NCBI GenBank assembly: GCA_016763755.1 | Contig: JAESTD010000141.1 | Location: forward strand, 1 to 35,303 | Source: Mucilaginibacter sp. | Lineage (GTDB): Bacteria > Bacteroidota > Bacteroidia > Sphingobacteriales > Sphingobacteriaceae | Direction of reading: 5' to 3' | DNA length: 35,303 nucleotides | Shown here: positions 8,554 through 19,560 of the stretch, piece after piece | Position numbering within the stretch: the first letter of the stretch is position 1 | Layout: each line of letters starts with the position of its first letter | Program-made: the position numbers and the translations under genes | Notes under the pieces: model-generated | What the model saw: only the letters and a program-made list of their open reading frames with translations | Told to the model about the DNA's origin: nothing | Database searches by the model: none

Positions 8554-9927
8554 ATCATCAACCACAACAATCTGGTGTTTTTTACTAATGGATTGAAACC
8601 TAAAGAACAGCATGATCGATGATGCTGCCAATCCGCACACCAGGCCATACCATACACCTGTCACGCCTATTTTAAAATGTATACCGAGCAGATAGGCGAT
8701 AGGCAAACCTATTATCCAATAAGAGATAAAAGTGATTACCGTAGGTTTATTAACATCGCCCATACCACGCAATATCCCCAGCCCAACCACCTGCGTTCCA
8801 TCGAATAATTGAAAGAATGCCGCAACCACAAGTAACTGTGCTGCAATAGCAATCACGCGTTTATCTGTTGTATATATCCATGGCAGCCATTGGTTACAGA
8901 AAGTAAATATGATCGCTGTAACGCACATAAATACAATAACGATGTGATAATTTGATATAGCAGACAACCGCAGCTCGCGATGTTTACCGGCTCCAAAATA
9001 GTTACCGGATTTTACCGCCGCCGCCGATGATACCCCACTTGCCATCATATAGGTCATTGCAGCCAATGATATGGCAATTTGATGTGCAGCTTGTTGTACC
9101 GGCCCGATAGTACCGATGAGAATAGAAGCCCCGCCAAATGCACTTAGCTCAAATGTCGCCTGCAAAGCTACCGGCATACCTATCTGCAGTAGCTGCTTTA
9201 TGCGCAACCATTCTACGTTCTTAAACGCAAACTCATGCAGATATTTTTTAAAAGAAGGCGAACGCAAAACGTATATCGCCATGGCTATTGCCATTAAACA
9301 ACGGTCTATTAAAGTGCTGTAACCCACGCCACGGATTCCCATAGGCGGTATACCGAACATTCCTTTCACTAACACGATACCCACCAAAATATTGAGGATG
9401 TTGCCTGCGATAGTGATGTACATGGCCTGTTTAGTAAAGCCTAACCCTTGGGCAAATTGCTTAAAGGCATCAAATATCATCAGGGGCACCATCGATAAAC
9501 TCAACAGAAAAAGAAACGGTTTAGCCTGCGCTACAACTGCGGGAGATTGATCGAGTTTATTGATAAATAACGCCATCACCGAGTAAACCACGGCGAACAA
9601 TGCAAAACTTGTAAGGATGTTAAGCAGCAAACTATTGCTCAGCAAACGGCCGCACTCTGCAAAGTTTTTACGGCCGTTATGTTGTGCAATAAGAGGGGTA
9701 ATGCCATAGCTGATCCCCAAACCAATAGCCAGGGGAACAAGAAAGGTGCTAATTGATAACGATACTCCGGCTAAGGCATTGGTACCTGCAAACTGACCAA
9801 CAATGATGGTATCAGACAACTGCACCAGCGTGTGGCCAATCTGCGATAATACCACCGGTATAGCCAGTTTTAAGCTATCCCGATAATAAGAATCATATTT
9901 TTTAAGCAGCGTATTCATAACCGGCAC
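8542..9927 (-). CDS. MATE family efflux transporter
   Basis: 461 aa, 12-TM pattern, 'LAIPVVLSQIGHTLVQLSDTIIVGQFAGTNALAGVSLS' N-terminus. Confidence 0.92.
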   Translation of the reverse strand: MPVMNTLLKKYDSYYRDSLKLAIPVVLSQIGHTLVQLSDTIIVGQFAGTNALAGVSLSISTFLVPLAIGLGISYGITPLIAQHNGRKNFAECGRLLSNSLLLNILTSFALFAVVYSVMALFINKLDQSPAVVAQAKPFLFLLSLSMVPLMIFDAFKQFAQGLGFTKQAMYITIAGNILNILVGIVLVKGMFGIPPMGIRGVGYSTLIDRCLMAIAMAIYVLRSPSFKKYLHEFAFKNVEWLRIKQLLQIGMPVALQATFELSAFGGASILIGTIGPVQQAAHQIAISLAAMTYMMASGVSSAAAVKSGNYFGAGKHRELRLSAISNYHIVIVFMCVTAIIFTFCNQWLPWIYTTDKRVIAIAAQLLVVAAFFQLFDGTQVVGLGILRGMGDVNKPTVITFISYWIIGLPIAYLLGIHFKIGVTGVWYGLVCGLAASSIMLFFRFQSISKKHQIVVVDDLKE

Positions 9928-9965
9928 ATGAAGGAGCCGGCAAAGGTAAACATTAGGGTGTTAAA

Positions 9966-10589
9966 CTACATGGCTGTGTAAAACTCTTCTTTCTCGGTAG
10001 TGTGTACTGCCAATACACCTGATAATACCAGGTCAACCAATATACGCTGCGCGCGCCTGCGGCCGATATTCAACAACGTGCAAAACTCTTTTACTGTTAT
10101 GCGGTCTTGTTTATCCAAATGTTCAAGTAAAGCCTTTTCTTTCGATGAGTACTCGATCAGCACACCTTCTTTGTCCGCACCGCGGCGTAAAACATCAACC
10201 ACTACTTTACTAGCCAGCACACTTTTATCTTTTACTCGGATATATACCCACCATTTGCCGTCTTCGGCGAGCGCGTAATGGGGCTTCTCAGCGCTTTCCG
10301 GTATATCAACCATCAGTACTATCTTATCGTCATAATAAACCTCTTCAAAAATTGGTTCAAGAGCAGGACGACAAAAAAAATGCGCAGCCTTTTCTATCAT
10401 GTAGCGCTCCTCTGTCTCATCTTTAACGCCTTTTATAGTACCATCATCAAGTACGCCGATAAGCAGGCGGCCGCCAACATTATTAGCATAAGAAACCATT
10501 GTTTTAGCTATCTTTTCGCAACTGGTAATGGTTTTCTTAAAATCAAGTTTTACGCCCTCGCCTTCAAGTATCTGTCTCTTTAAGTTCAT
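9966..10589 (-). CDS. AlbA_2/Schlafen-type putative DNA-binding ATP-binding protein
   Basis: 'GEGVKLDFKKTITSCEKIAKTMVSYANNVGGRLLIGVLDDGTIKGV' AlbA_2 signature plus a C-terminal HTH-like region. Confidence 0.8.
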   Translation of the reverse strand: MNLKRQILEGEGVKLDFKKTITSCEKIAKTMVSYANNVGGRLLIGVLDDGTIKGVKDETEERYMIEKAAHFFCRPALEPIFEEVYYDDKIVLMVDIPESAEKPHYALAEDGKWWVYIRVKDKSVLASKVVVDVLRRGADKEGVLIEYSSKEKALLEHLDKQDRITVKEFCTLLNIGRRRAQRILVDLVLSGVLAVHTTEKEEFYTAM

Positions 10590-10601
10590 TTCTTAGTTTC
10601 T

Positions 10602-11051
10602 TTATTTATAAGGCGTAAATATTTCCATCCAACGGTCAGCACGTGTGATTTGTTCAAAACCGAATTGTTTATACAAAGTGTGTGCATCTAATGTAGCCAA
10701 AACAAAACGGCGCAGGCCCTGCAGATCGGGGTGCGATATAATTGTTTGCACAAGCCATTTTGATAAACCAATGTTTCGGTAAGGCTCTAAAATAAACACA
10801 TCACACAAATAAGCAAACGTGGCTTTATCGGTTATTATACGAGCAAAACCAGCTAACTTGTCTCCCTTATAAACGCCGAAACAAAGCGAATTGTCTATAG
10901 CTTTTTTCAGTTTATTTGCCGGTATGCCTTTGGCCCAATAAGAATCGTTATCAAGGTATTTAAATATCGTATCAAAATCAAGCAGGGAGTTATCGGTTGA
11001 TATGCGATAGCCCTTATTAGCAAACAGGGCATCATTCATGTACACTGGCAT
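10602..11051 (-). CDS. GNAT family N-acetyltransferase
   Basis: 'LAGFARIITDKATFAYLCDVFILEPYRNIGLSKWLVQTIISHP...' GNAT core and 'HTLYKQFGFEQI'. Confidence 0.9.
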   Translation of the reverse strand: MPVYMNDALFANKGYRISTDNSLLDFDTIFKYLDNDSYWAKGIPANKLKKAIDNSLCFGVYKGDKLAGFARIITDKATFAYLCDVFILEPYRNIGLSKWLVQTIISHPDLQGLRRFVLATLDAHTLYKQFGFEQITRADRWMEIFTPYK

Positions 11052-11524
11052 TATTCTGTAGGTTTAAAGTTAAGGTCTCGTATATAAACTTCGTTTTGTA
11101 ACGAAACACAAATTTCACCATCAACGTTAAAAATATCTATCGCAAGAGTGTTTTCATATTTTCCTGATGCATTAAGCACCGCAAGAGCTTCTTGTAGCTG
11201 CTGATCTGTTATTGATATTTTAAACGTTAAAGAAGAATTTGCAGGCTTCAAAAAATCGATCTTCGATGATTTTGACCATATTTTCAGTCTCCGGTCCGGA
11301 GATTTCAAGATCCTGTCAAAAAGAACCGGGTAACAGGGGTCTGCGGCTGCAAAAATTGTCCCGCCAAAGATTGTTCCGTTATAATTTTTGTTAAAAATAC
11401 TTTTAAAGACCTTTACTTCAACTCCTCTGAAACCCTTGTAGAACCGGTGTATCCAAATACGCTGGAACAAGAGGGGAGGATAGAAGCGCATTATCCATTT
11501 GAGCGATGTTTCTGATAGCACCAT
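11051..11524 (-). CDS. DUF4442 / hotdog thioesterase-like protein
   Basis: 'RVNKNYNGTIFGGTIFAAADPCYPVLF'-type DUF4442 motif in the ORF (FNKNYNGTIFGGTIFAAADP). Confidence 0.75.
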   Translation of the reverse strand: MVLSETSLKWIMRFYPPLLFQRIWIHRFYKGFRGVEVKVFKSIFNKNYNGTIFGGTIFAAADPCYPVLFDRILKSPDRRLKIWSKSSKIDFLKPANSSLTFKISITDQQLQEALAVLNASGKYENTLAIDIFNVDGEICVSLQNEVYIRDLNFKPTE

Positions 11525-11705
11525 TACGCTTAAATATCAGAAAAAATATAAGTATTAAATGAGATGAGGCTAAAATGTGGAAATTATTTTGAGCATGAAT
11601 AAGTTTAAACAAGTTTTGTAAAATTTTAATAAACAAAAATAGAGTTAAGCGGTTTAATAAACTGTTAAAAGACAACGAATAACAAACATCTTTAAACTTA
11701 TATCC

Positions 11706-11906
11706 ATGAAAAAACAATTTTTTGCATTTGCCGCAGCGGCAATGATCATTGGTTCAATCGTGACGGGTTGTGGTTCAGAAAAAGCTACAAACGGTGCTGA
11801 CAGCACTAAAACAGATTCTGCAGCGGCTACAACTGCACCGGCAGCTACAGACACTACAAAAGCGCCAGACACAACCAAGACAGACACAACTAAAAAACCT
11901 ATGTAA
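11706..11906 (+). CDS. Small low-complexity lipoprotein
   Basis: Signal peptide with lipobox 'GSIVTGCGSEK', then a T/D/K/A-rich tail. Confidence 0.7.
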   Translation: MKKQFFAFAAAAMIIGSIVTGCGSEKATNGADSTKTDSAAATTAPAATDTTKAPDTTKTDTTKKPM

Positions 11907-11924
11907 TTGGTTTTTTAGCGAAAT

Positions 11925-11961
11925 AAAAAATGCCCGAGCAGTAAATGCCCGGGCATTTTTT
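11925..11961 (+). terminator. Intrinsic terminator, near-symmetrical and possibly bidirectional
   Basis: AAAAAATGCCCG...CGGGCATTTTTT between convergent genes. Confidence 0.85.
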
Positions 11962-11975
11962 ATGATCGATATTGT

Positions 11976-12770
11976 TTAAAATGCTGATTTGATAACGCCG
12001 CCATCTGCCCGCACAGTTGCACCGTTGGTAGCCGCTGCCAATGGGCTTGCGATATATGTTACGGCATTGGCGATCTCATCAGGTGTTATAAAGCGCTTTA
12101 ACAGTGATGTACCGCGCATATGAATGAAAAATTCTTCTTCAATTTGTTCTGTGGTTTTATTTTGACCTTCTGCAAGGGCTTTTACAAAATCACCAACGCC
12201 TTCGGAAAGTGTTGGGCCCGGCAATACTGTATTCACGGTTACGCCGGTGTGTTTGGTTAATTCTGCTAACCCACGTGCCACAGCTATCTGCGCAGTTTTG
12301 CTCACACCGTAATGAATCATTTCTTCAGGGATTTGAATGCCGGATTCACTTGAGATGAAAATGATGCGACCCCAGTTTTTTGCCAACATTTTATCGAAAT
12401 ATGCACGTGATAAACGCACGCCACTTAGCACATTCACTTCAAAAAACTTCATCCAGTCTTCGTCAGAAATATCTGCAAACGGCTTCGGCTCAAAAATCCC
12501 TACGTTATTTACGAGAATGTCAATTTCAGGAAGTTGATGTAATAAATTCTCAATTTGCTTCTTGTCTGAAAAATCTGCAGCGATGCCTTTAATATTCGGA
12601 TTACCGCTTTCCGCGATGAGCTTTTGAGCAACCTCATCAACCTTCGACTTATTGCGGCCATTTATGTAAACCACTGCGCCTTCATTAGCCAGCGACTTTG
12701 CAATGGCGTAACCAATGCCTGCAGTTGAACCGGTTACCAAGGCAATCTTATTTTTTAGTTGTAAATCCAT
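11976..12770 (-). CDS. SDR family oxidoreductase
   Basis: 'ALVTGSTAGIGYAIA', 'NVG', 'YGVSKTAQ'. Start placed at MDLQLKNKIALVTG. Confidence 0.88.
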   Translation of the reverse strand: MDLQLKNKIALVTGSTAGIGYAIAKSLANEGAVVYINGRNKSKVDEVAQKLIAESGNPNIKGIAADFSDKKQIENLLHQLPEIDILVNNVGIFEPKPFADISDEDWMKFFEVNVLSGVRLSRAYFDKMLAKNWGRIIFISSESGIQIPEEMIHYGVSKTAQIAVARGLAELTKHTGVTVNTVLPGPTLSEGVGDFVKALAEGQNKTTEQIEEEFFIHMRGTSLLKRFITPDEIANAVTYIASPLAAATNGATVRADGGVIKSAF

Positions 12771-12953
12771 ATTCTTATTCTTTATACTCAACGTTAATAA
12801 CAATTTAGGCAAAGTTGTTCATTTAGGTAATAAACGTTATATCAAGGTGACATTAATGTGTTGAAATGTTATAAATATGAAAAATCAGCATAAAAATAAA
12901 TCCATTATAAATTCATATAATTAATATTATGTTAAGTAAAAAGTATTTTAAAA

Positions 12954-12975
12954 GAGCCTGTATGGCTACAGGCTC
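12954..12975 (-). terminator. Intrinsic terminator of the TPR gene
   Basis: GAGCCTGTA-tggc-TACAGGCTC; the minus-strand reading continues TTTTAAAA. Confidence 0.65.
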
Positions 12976-12982
12976 CTACTTA

Positions 12983-14236
12983 TTACTTTCCTAATGCTTT
13001 AATTTGTGCATCAATTTTATTTGCGTTTGCATCATCGCGTTTACCTTTGTAATACGTCATCAAACCATTAAGAGCATCTACAGACTTAGGGTTAAGCTCA
13101 ACAGCTTTTAATAAATACGGCTTGGCAGCGTCAAACATAGCGCTTGCTTTTGCAATCTGTGCAGTATATTCCTTTTGTTTGTTTGCCGGCAATTTATTAG
13201 CAGCATTGTAAGTAACAATTGCGGGTGATAAATAAACGAAACCTAAATTTAAATTTGCTTCAAAGTAGTTCGGGTCAAGCTCAATCGCCTTTTTGTACAT
13301 TTCAGCGGCTTTGTCATAGCTTGATTTCTTATCGGCTTCCATAGTTGCTTTTGCAGCTGGTGCCGCTTTAGCAATTTTACCCGAGGTATAAGAATCAGCT
13401 GTTTGTGAATACGCTAAACCTGCGTAATAATAAAGATCTTTATTTTTCGGATCGGCAGCAATTGCGCTTGTAAGTTTATCTACTACTTCCTTTTGTTTTC
13501 CTTGTTTTAAAGCGATATCTATTTGATTCGCCCTTAAAGGTGCATGTTTAGGAAACTTGGCTAAACCCTCATCAATAGATTTTAACGCATTGGCGGTATC
13601 TTTTGCTAATAAATAAGAATTTACAAGAATAGCATAACTGCTATCAGCTCTTGAATATTTGGTGGTCACCAATTTGCTGTAATTGGTAGCCGCAGCCGGG
13701 TAATTTTTTGAATTAAAGGCAGCCATAGCAGTATACAAAATTGCTGTAGTATCCTCGGGATTCATGTTGCGGTAATAATCAAAAGATTTGTAGGCTTCTT
13801 CGAATTTACCAGCGTTGAATTCTTTAGCGCCTTTGTTACCCTGGTATTGGCCAAGTGTAATTTTGGCATTGTCTATGATTTTTTTGTTTTCACCTTTTTT
13901 ATCAAGTTCTTCTGCTTTTTTTAAGGCATCGCTTGCGGTAGTAAAATAAGGCAGTGCAGTTTCGGGTGCATTTTGATCGCTGGTTTCTATTAAACCGGCA
14001 TAAATTGATGCTTTTACTGCCCATGTTAAAGGCAATTGAGAGGTTTTTTCGTTAGCTGATGCTTTATCGATAGCTTCCTGCGCCTTAACCAAAGCTGGCT
14101 TAGCCAATGCAGGTTGGCTTTTAAGCCCCTGGTATTTGTCGAACTCAGACTGTGCAGTGCTCAACTCCCCTTTTTGTGCGAAAGCTGCTGTAGAGACGAG
14201 GCCTAAAACGCCTATCATTAAGAATTTAATTTTCAT
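12983..14236 (-). CDS. Tetratricopeptide repeat protein with signal peptide
   Basis: 'MKIKFLMIGVLGLVSTAAFAQ' signal peptide and multiple TPR motifs (e.g. AAEMYKKAIELDPNYFEANLNLGFVYL). Confidence 0.85.
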   Translation of the reverse strand: MKIKFLMIGVLGLVSTAAFAQKGELSTAQSEFDKYQGLKSQPALAKPALVKAQEAIDKASANEKTSQLPLTWAVKASIYAGLIETSDQNAPETALPYFTTASDALKKAEELDKKGENKKIIDNAKITLGQYQGNKGAKEFNAGKFEEAYKSFDYYRNMNPEDTTAILYTAMAAFNSKNYPAAATNYSKLVTTKYSRADSSYAILVNSYLLAKDTANALKSIDEGLAKFPKHAPLRANQIDIALKQGKQKEVVDKLTSAIAADPKNKDLYYYAGLAYSQTADSYTSGKIAKAAPAAKATMEADKKSSYDKAAEMYKKAIELDPNYFEANLNLGFVYLSPAIVTYNAANKLPANKQKEYTAQIAKASAMFDAAKPYLLKAVELNPKSVDALNGLMTYYKGKRDDANANKIDAQIKALGK

Positions 14237-14298
14237 CGTTACTGTTTTTGATTGGTAATGAGTGTGTTTGGCGGTTTTGAAGCCGCATTCTTAGTTTA

Positions 14299-15405
14299 TT
14301 AATTTATTTGTTCCAAACGGCTGTTAACCCGTTCCAACTGTGATTGATTTCCAGTTTTATTGTATGCAAGTGCCAGTAACTCAAGACACTTTTTATCGCG
14401 CGGAGCCATTTCGTTTGCCTTTTCTAACCACAAAATTGCATTAGTTATATTTCTTTCGCCCTCATCTTTTTTAACCGCGCTTTGTTTAAAATATAACAAG
14501 CCTAAGTTAAATACCGGCTCATATGCATTGCCATTCAACTCGATGGCGCGCAGATACAAAGACTCCGCCTTATCAAATTGGTTTAAATTATCATAACAGT
14601 TTGCTGCTACAAAAGTTATATCCGGATTACTTGCGTTATTATCTAAAAGCTGCGACAATAGTGGTTCTAACGACTTATAATCACGCTTATTATTGTAAAT
14701 GTTAGCTTCATCCTGCAGTAATTGTTTATTTGTTGGCAGTAACTTCCTCCCCTTTTTCACAATTTGCAAGGCTCGCGCAGTATCACCCAATGATTTATAA
14801 ATTGACGACGCCGTTTCCAGATACTCCAGCTTAGTACTATCTGTATTTACTAAATTATCATAATACTTAGCGGCATCCTGCAGATTGCCTTGCTTATTTA
14901 TTGCATAAGCCAAATAGACATTGATATTCTTTTGACCGGGCGCGTATTTTTTAGCATTTTGAAAAGCAGATGTCGCGCCTTTGAAATCGTTGCTACGGGT
15001 TAACGTAAACCCTTTACGAACATATGCATTTGACAGGCAGCGGCGCGAATAGTCCATTTCGGCCTGGTAATTGAATATTTTGCTTTTGGCAGCAAACTTT
15101 TCATACAAAGTGGCCGTTTGGTCTACAAAACCGTCCGGTTGGTTTAATGTATTTGTCGAATCTACCTGTAATATGCTCGAGTACACAATTAAACGGTAAA
15201 TATTCTTTTCAATATCGTTCGAGTCTTTTTTGGTTACTACAAGGCTATCTGCAGATTTCTTTGCTCGCGCTAAAAATGCAATATCTGCTTTTTGCTTATA
15301 AAAAGCGAGGTTGTTTACCACACTCTTTAACGCTTCTGATTGCCCAAAAGCGCAAGATGTAATAAACAACCCTGCTATAAATAACCCTAACTTGCTTTTT
15401 CGCAT
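14299..15405 (-). CDS. Tetratricopeptide repeat protein with signal peptide
   Basis: 'MRKSKLGLFIAGLFITSCAFGQ' signal peptide and TPR repeats (AESLYLRAIELNGNAYEPVFNLGLLYF). Confidence 0.85.
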   Translation of the reverse strand: MRKSKLGLFIAGLFITSCAFGQSEALKSVVNNLAFYKQKADIAFLARAKKSADSLVVTKKDSNDIEKNIYRLIVYSSILQVDSTNTLNQPDGFVDQTATLYEKFAAKSKIFNYQAEMDYSRRCLSNAYVRKGFTLTRSNDFKGATSAFQNAKKYAPGQKNINVYLAYAINKQGNLQDAAKYYDNLVNTDSTKLEYLETASSIYKSLGDTARALQIVKKGRKLLPTNKQLLQDEANIYNNKRDYKSLEPLLSQLLDNNASNPDITFVAANCYDNLNQFDKAESLYLRAIELNGNAYEPVFNLGLLYFKQSAVKKDEGERNITNAILWLEKANEMAPRDKKCLELLALAYNKTGNQSQLERVNSRLEQIN

Positions 15406-15408
15406 AAG

Positions 15409-18051
15409 CTATTCGGTTTGGTCATCCTCGGTAGCTGCATCATCTGCATTACCTTCGTCTATTTTTGTATCTTGTTTAATGTCAGAATCTTCGGTTCCGG
15501 TAGCAATATCGGCGTCAGTTTGCTCGGCAATCTCCTTGTCGGCTATTGCTTCTGCTGTTACCGCCTCGTCAAGCTCTTCTTCCTCTACGTGCTCAACAGT
15601 CGCAACCGATGCAATTTCGTCGTTACCTTTTAACGTAATTAACCTCACCCCTTGCGTTGCACGGCCCATTGTACGTAACTCGGCAATAGCCATACGTATG
15701 ATAATGCCCGATTTGTTGATGATCATTAAGTCTTCCGTATCAGTAACACCTTTTATGGCAACAAGGTTTCCGGTTTTTTCAGTAATGTTTAAAGTTTTTA
15801 CACCTTTACCCCCACGGTTGGTAACCCTGTAGTCTTCAATATCAGTACGTTTACCGTAACCTTTCTCTGATACTACTAACACAGTTGTTTCGGTATCATT
15901 GATGCTTATCATACCAACTACCTCATCGTTATTACTATCCAGGCTTATACCACGTACACCGGTTGCTGTACGCCCCATTGGCCTTACAGTAGACTCATTG
16001 AAGCGAATTGCGCGGCCTGATTGCAGTGCCATTACAATTTCGCTTGCACCAGTGGTTAATGTTGCCTCAAGCAGCGAATCGCCTTCGTTGATGTTGATGG
16101 CGTTGATACCATTTGCACGCGGGCGTGAGTATGCTTCTAAAGATGTCTTTTTGATAACACCTTTTTTGGTACACATGATAATGAAGTTGTTCTCCAGGTA
16201 CTCCCTGTCTTTTAACGACTTCAATTTGATGTATGCCTTTATCTTCTCCTCTTTAGGTATATTGATAATATTCTGTATTGCACGGCCCTTTGAGGTACGG
16301 GTGCCTTCAGGTATTTCAAATACACGTAACCAGAAACATTGCCCGCTCTCGATAAAGAACAGCATGTAATTATGGTTTGATGCGATGAGCAGGTGCTCTA
16401 TAAAGTCGGCATCGCGGCTGTTGCTGCCCAACGAGCCTTTACCCCCCCTGCCCTGACGACGATATTCAGTCAATGACGTGCGTTTGATATAACCCTCGTG
16501 AGAGATGGTGATCACAACATCCTCATCCTCAATAAAGTCTTCGGTTTGCATCTCTGCAGATGAGTGTACAATTTTGGTTTTACGTTCATCACCGTATTTC
16601 TCTTGTATCTCGGCCAATTCCGTTTTGATAATACCCATACGCAGGCCTTCATCAGCCAAAACAGACTTTAAGTATTCTATCTGTTTCATCAGCGCATCAT
16701 ACTCATCACGGATCTTATCACGCTCCAGACCTGTTAAACGGCGAAGCGTCATATCCAGGATAGCACGTGCCTGTATGTCGCTTAAGCCAAATTGCGTCAT
16801 CAAACCTTCGCGCGCTTCATCAGGTGTACCTGATGCACGGATGAGCTTGATAACCTCATCAAGATGATCGAGCGCTATCAGTAAACCTTCTAAAATATGC
16901 GCACGTTTTTCTGCCTCGGCAAGCTCAAACTTGGTACGTCGTATAACTACCTCATGCCTGTGTTCAACAAAGTGATGGATCAGGTCTTTCAGATTAAGCA
17001 ACATTGGGCGGCCATTAACCAGCGCTATATTGTTTACACTGAACGAGGTCTGTAGTGAAGTATATTTATAAAGATTATTTAAAACGATAGAAGCATTAGC
17101 ATCGCGTTTTATCTCATAAACCACCCGTATCCCTTGCCGGTTAGATTCATCGCGGATAGCAGAGATACCTTCGATCTTTTTCTCGTTAACGAGTTCGGCA
17201 GTGCGCTCGATCATCAAAGCTTTGTTAACTTGGTAAGGCACATCACTAACGATGATACGCTCACGGTCGTTGTTGTAAGTTTCAATCTCGGCAGTTGCAC
17301 GGATAACGATACGGCCGCGGCCGGTCTCTAATGCAGCGCGTGGGCCTTCAAAACCATAGATAATACCACCTGTGGGGAAATCAGGGCCTTTAACGTGTTT
17401 GATCAGCTCTTCAATTTGAATATCACGATCATCGATATAAGCTAACGTAGCATCAATAACCTCATTAAGGTTATGTGGCGCCATATTGGTAGCCATACCT
17501 ACTGCAATACCAGATGCACCGTTAACCAATAAGTTGGGGAACTTAGCAGGCAACACGGTTGGCTCTTGCAAAGAGTCGTCAAAGTTAAGCTGGAAGTCGA
17601 TGGTATCCTTATTGATGTCAGCTAACATCTCTTCGGCTATTCTCTGAAGCTTTGCCTCAGTATAACGCATTGCTGCAGGCTGGTCACCATCTATCGATCC
17701 ATAGTTACCTTGTCCTTCAACAAATGGGTAGCGCAAGCTCCAGTCTTGCGCCATACGTACCATGGCATCGTATACTGAAGTATCGCCGTGCGGGTGGTAC
17801 TTACCCAACACCTCACCCACTATACGGGCTGATTTTTTGTACGGCTTGTTATTACTCAGGCCGAGATCGAGCATGCCGTAAAGTACGCGCCTGTGTACCG
17901 GTTTTAAACCGTCGCGTACATCGGGTAAAGCCCTTGATACGATAACAGACATTGAATAGTCAATGTAAGCTGATCGCATCTGTTCATCAATATTTATCGG
18001 AATTATTCGGTCTTCTTTGTGGGAGTTCTCGTTTTCTAAATCTTCAGCCAT
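15409..18051 (-). CDS. gyrA: DNA gyrase subunit A
   Basis: '[29 protein letters not shown]', '[18 protein letters not shown]', '[18 protein letters not shown]', GyrA-box-like 'GRGGKG', acidic C-terminal tail. Confidence 0.97.
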   Translation of the reverse strand: MAEDLENENSHKEDRIIPINIDEQMRSAYIDYSMSVIVSRALPDVRDGLKPVHRRVLYGMLDLGLSNNKPYKKSARIVGEVLGKYHPHGDTSVYDAMVRMAQDWSLRYPFVEGQGNYGSIDGDQPAAMRYTEAKLQRIAEEMLADINKDTIDFQLNFDDSLQEPTVLPAKFPNLLVNGASGIAVGMATNMAPHNLNEVIDATLAYIDDRDIQIEELIKHVKGPDFPTGGIIYGFEGPRAALETGRGRIVIRATAEIETYNNDRERIIVSDVPYQVNKALMIERTAELVNEKKIEGISAIRDESNRQGIRVVYEIKRDANASIVLNNLYKYTSLQTSFSVNNIALVNGRPMLLNLKDLIHHFVEHRHEVVIRRTKFELAEAEKRAHILEGLLIALDHLDEVIKLIRASGTPDEAREGLMTQFGLSDIQARAILDMTLRRLTGLERDKIRDEYDALMKQIEYLKSVLADEGLRMGIIKTELAEIQEKYGDERKTKIVHSSAEMQTEDFIEDEDVVITISHEGYIKRTSLTEYRRQGRGGKGSLGSNSRDADFIEHLLIASNHNYMLFFIESGQCFWLRVFEIPEGTRTSKGRAIQNIINIPKEEKIKAYIKLKSLKDREYLENNFIIMCTKKGVIKKTSLEAYSRPRANGINAININEGDSLLEATLTTGASEIVMALQSGRAIRFNESTVRPMGRTATGVRGISLDSNNDEVVGMISINDTETTVLVVSEKGYGKRTDIEDYRVTNRGGKGVKTLNITEKTGNLVAIKGVTDTEDLMIINKSGIIIRMAIAELRTMGRATQGVRLITLKGNDEIASVATVEHVEEEELDEAVTAEAIADKEIAEQTDADIATGTEDSDIKQDTKIDEGNADDAATEDDQTE

Positions 18052-18249
18052 TTTTAATTTTTCTGTAGACAGTTATGGCGCTTGTAAAATAGGTTTATCT
18101 GTAACTAAAGCGACCTGCGAAGATAACAAATTATACAGAGAATAGCGGTTTTTTTACTAACATTCTGCCGGTTTTTCACACTGTATACGGTGCCGGAAGT
18201 TGGTGCGAGAGCGAGGACAAAAATAGCCAAGAAACTGCCATAAGTTTTG

Positions 18250-18645
18250 CTACTGTACTCTTTTCCAGTATTCCTCTACAACGGTTCCGTTAGGTAGCAC
18301 ACCATTAAATACCAGCGTATCGCTACGGATCTGGAAATGATACTTTATGGTAACATTAAGCCACTTAGATGGCTGGGCGCTGTATGTCTGCGTTTCTAAG
18401 CAACTATCTTGCACAAGTTTATAATTGCCTGTTTCGTAAGTAAGTGGTTGGGCATCTTTTTCGATGTACGTGCCTGCGTAATGATCATCGTTGTATTGTC
18501 TGCGTAAAGTATATTCTGTAGAAGCCGGAGAAGGCTTGCCATTATATACACCGCCGCTATACTCCCATCTACCGGTTAAGCCACCATCAATTTTAAACGA
18601 TGATAAAACAACCAAAAGCAATACAACAATAACTAAATACTTCAT
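18250..18645 (-). CDS. Hypothetical secreted lipocalin-like protein
   Basis: 131 aa with an N-terminal hydrophobic signal and 'GRWEYSGGVYNGKPS'; directly downstream of hemF. Confidence 0.6.
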   Translation of the reverse strand: MKYLVIVVLLLVVLSSFKIDGGLTGRWEYSGGVYNGKPSPASTEYTLRRQYNDDHYAGTYIEKDAQPLTYETGNYKLVQDSCLETQTYSAQPSKWLNVTIKYHFQIRSDTLVFNGVLPNGTVVEEYWKRVQ

Positions 18646-19560
18646 CTAAACCCAATTAATTCCTTTTTTCAATAAGCCCAGCGTTTTCTCTTCCTCACTG
18701 CCCGGCTGTGCCTGGTAGTTGTACATCCATTTGGCAGTCGGCGGCAAGCTCATCAGTATCGATTCAATACGACCGTTAGTTTCCAATCCAAATTTTGTGC
18801 CTGCATCATACACCAGGTTAAATTCTGCATAGCGACTACGGCGTTGATACTGCCATAACTGTTGTTCTTCGGTAAATGTTTTGTCGCGGTTGCGGTTAAC
18901 CAGTTCAACGTAGGTTGGCGCAAAGGTACGTCCCACGGCTTTGGAGAACTCAAACACCTGCTCCCAGGTTATCTCATCAGTGGCTGTTAATCGATCATAA
19001 AATATGCCACCTATGCCGCGTGTTTCGTTACGGTGTTTGATGTAAAAGTAGTCATCGGCCCAGGCTTTAAAACGATGATAAAAATCTGAGTTAAACTTAT
19101 CGCAGGTGTCTTTCAATTGTCGATGAAAGAAACTTGCATCTTCCTCAAAAACATAATGTGGTGTAAGGTCGATCCCGCCACCAAACCAACGAACCGGCGG
19201 GGTATTACTATGAAATGACGATGGCATCTCAAAATACCTGATATTCATGTGAATGATAGGCACCAAGGGATGATTAGGATGAATAACGATGGATACGCCA
19301 GTGGCAAAAAAATCGTCCTGCTCTACATTTAAGGCCTTTTTAACCGTGTGGGGTAACTGGCCGTGTACGGCAGAAAAGTTTACTCCACCCTTTTCAAATA
19401 TGTTTCCGTTTTGTATAACGCGGGTGCGGCCACCGCCGCCGCCATCGCGTTCCCAAAGTTCCTGTTCAAACTTAGCTTTCCCGTCGGTTGCTTCAAGTGC
19501 GGCACATATCTCGTCCTGTATTTGCTGGTAATCGGCGGCAATTTGTTCGTGAGTTATCAA
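18646..19560 (-). CDS. hemF: Oxygen-dependent coproporphyrinogen III oxidase (TTG start proposed)
   Basis: 'GGGGGRTRVIQNGNIFEKGGVNFSAVHG', 'PPVRWFGGGIDLTPHYVFEEDA', 'RGIGGIFYD', 'GRIESILMSLPPTAKWMYNY'. Confidence 0.96.
   Translation of the reverse strand: MITHEQIAADYQQIQDEICAALEATDGKAKFEQELWERDGGGGGRTRVIQNGNIFEKGGVNFSAVHGQLPHTVKKALNVEQDDFFATGVSIVIHPNHPLVPIIHMNIRYFEMPSSFHSNTPPVRWFGGGIDLTPHYVFEEDASFFHRQLKDTCDKFNSDFYHRFKAWADDYFYIKHRNETRGIGGIFYDRLTATDEITWEQVFEFSKAVGRTFAPTYVELVNRNRDKTFTEEQQLWQYQRRSRYAEFNLVYDAGTKFGLETNGRIESILMSLPPTAKWMYNYQAQPGSEEEKTLGLLKKGINWV

Noticed and set aside
10580-10612. Apparent third 8-bp periodic stretch (gttcattt cttagttt ctttattt)
   Set aside because: Only about three T-rich units, no inverted partner arm; cannot be separated from base composition.
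11654-11887. 77-aa Val/Ala-rich minus-strand ORF
   Set aside because: Reverse reading of the Thr/Asp/Lys-rich small lipoprotein, which has a clear signal peptide and lipobox.
15311-15832. 173-aa Ser/Val-rich ORF opposite gyrA and the TPR gene
   Set aside because: Composition is the expected reverse reading of the acidic GyrA tail; no independent support.
15409-18051. Thr at the GyrA position equivalent to E. coli Ser83 ([10 protein letters not shown])
   Set aside because: Thr occurs naturally here in some Bacteroidota, so it is not evidence of acquired quinolone resistance.
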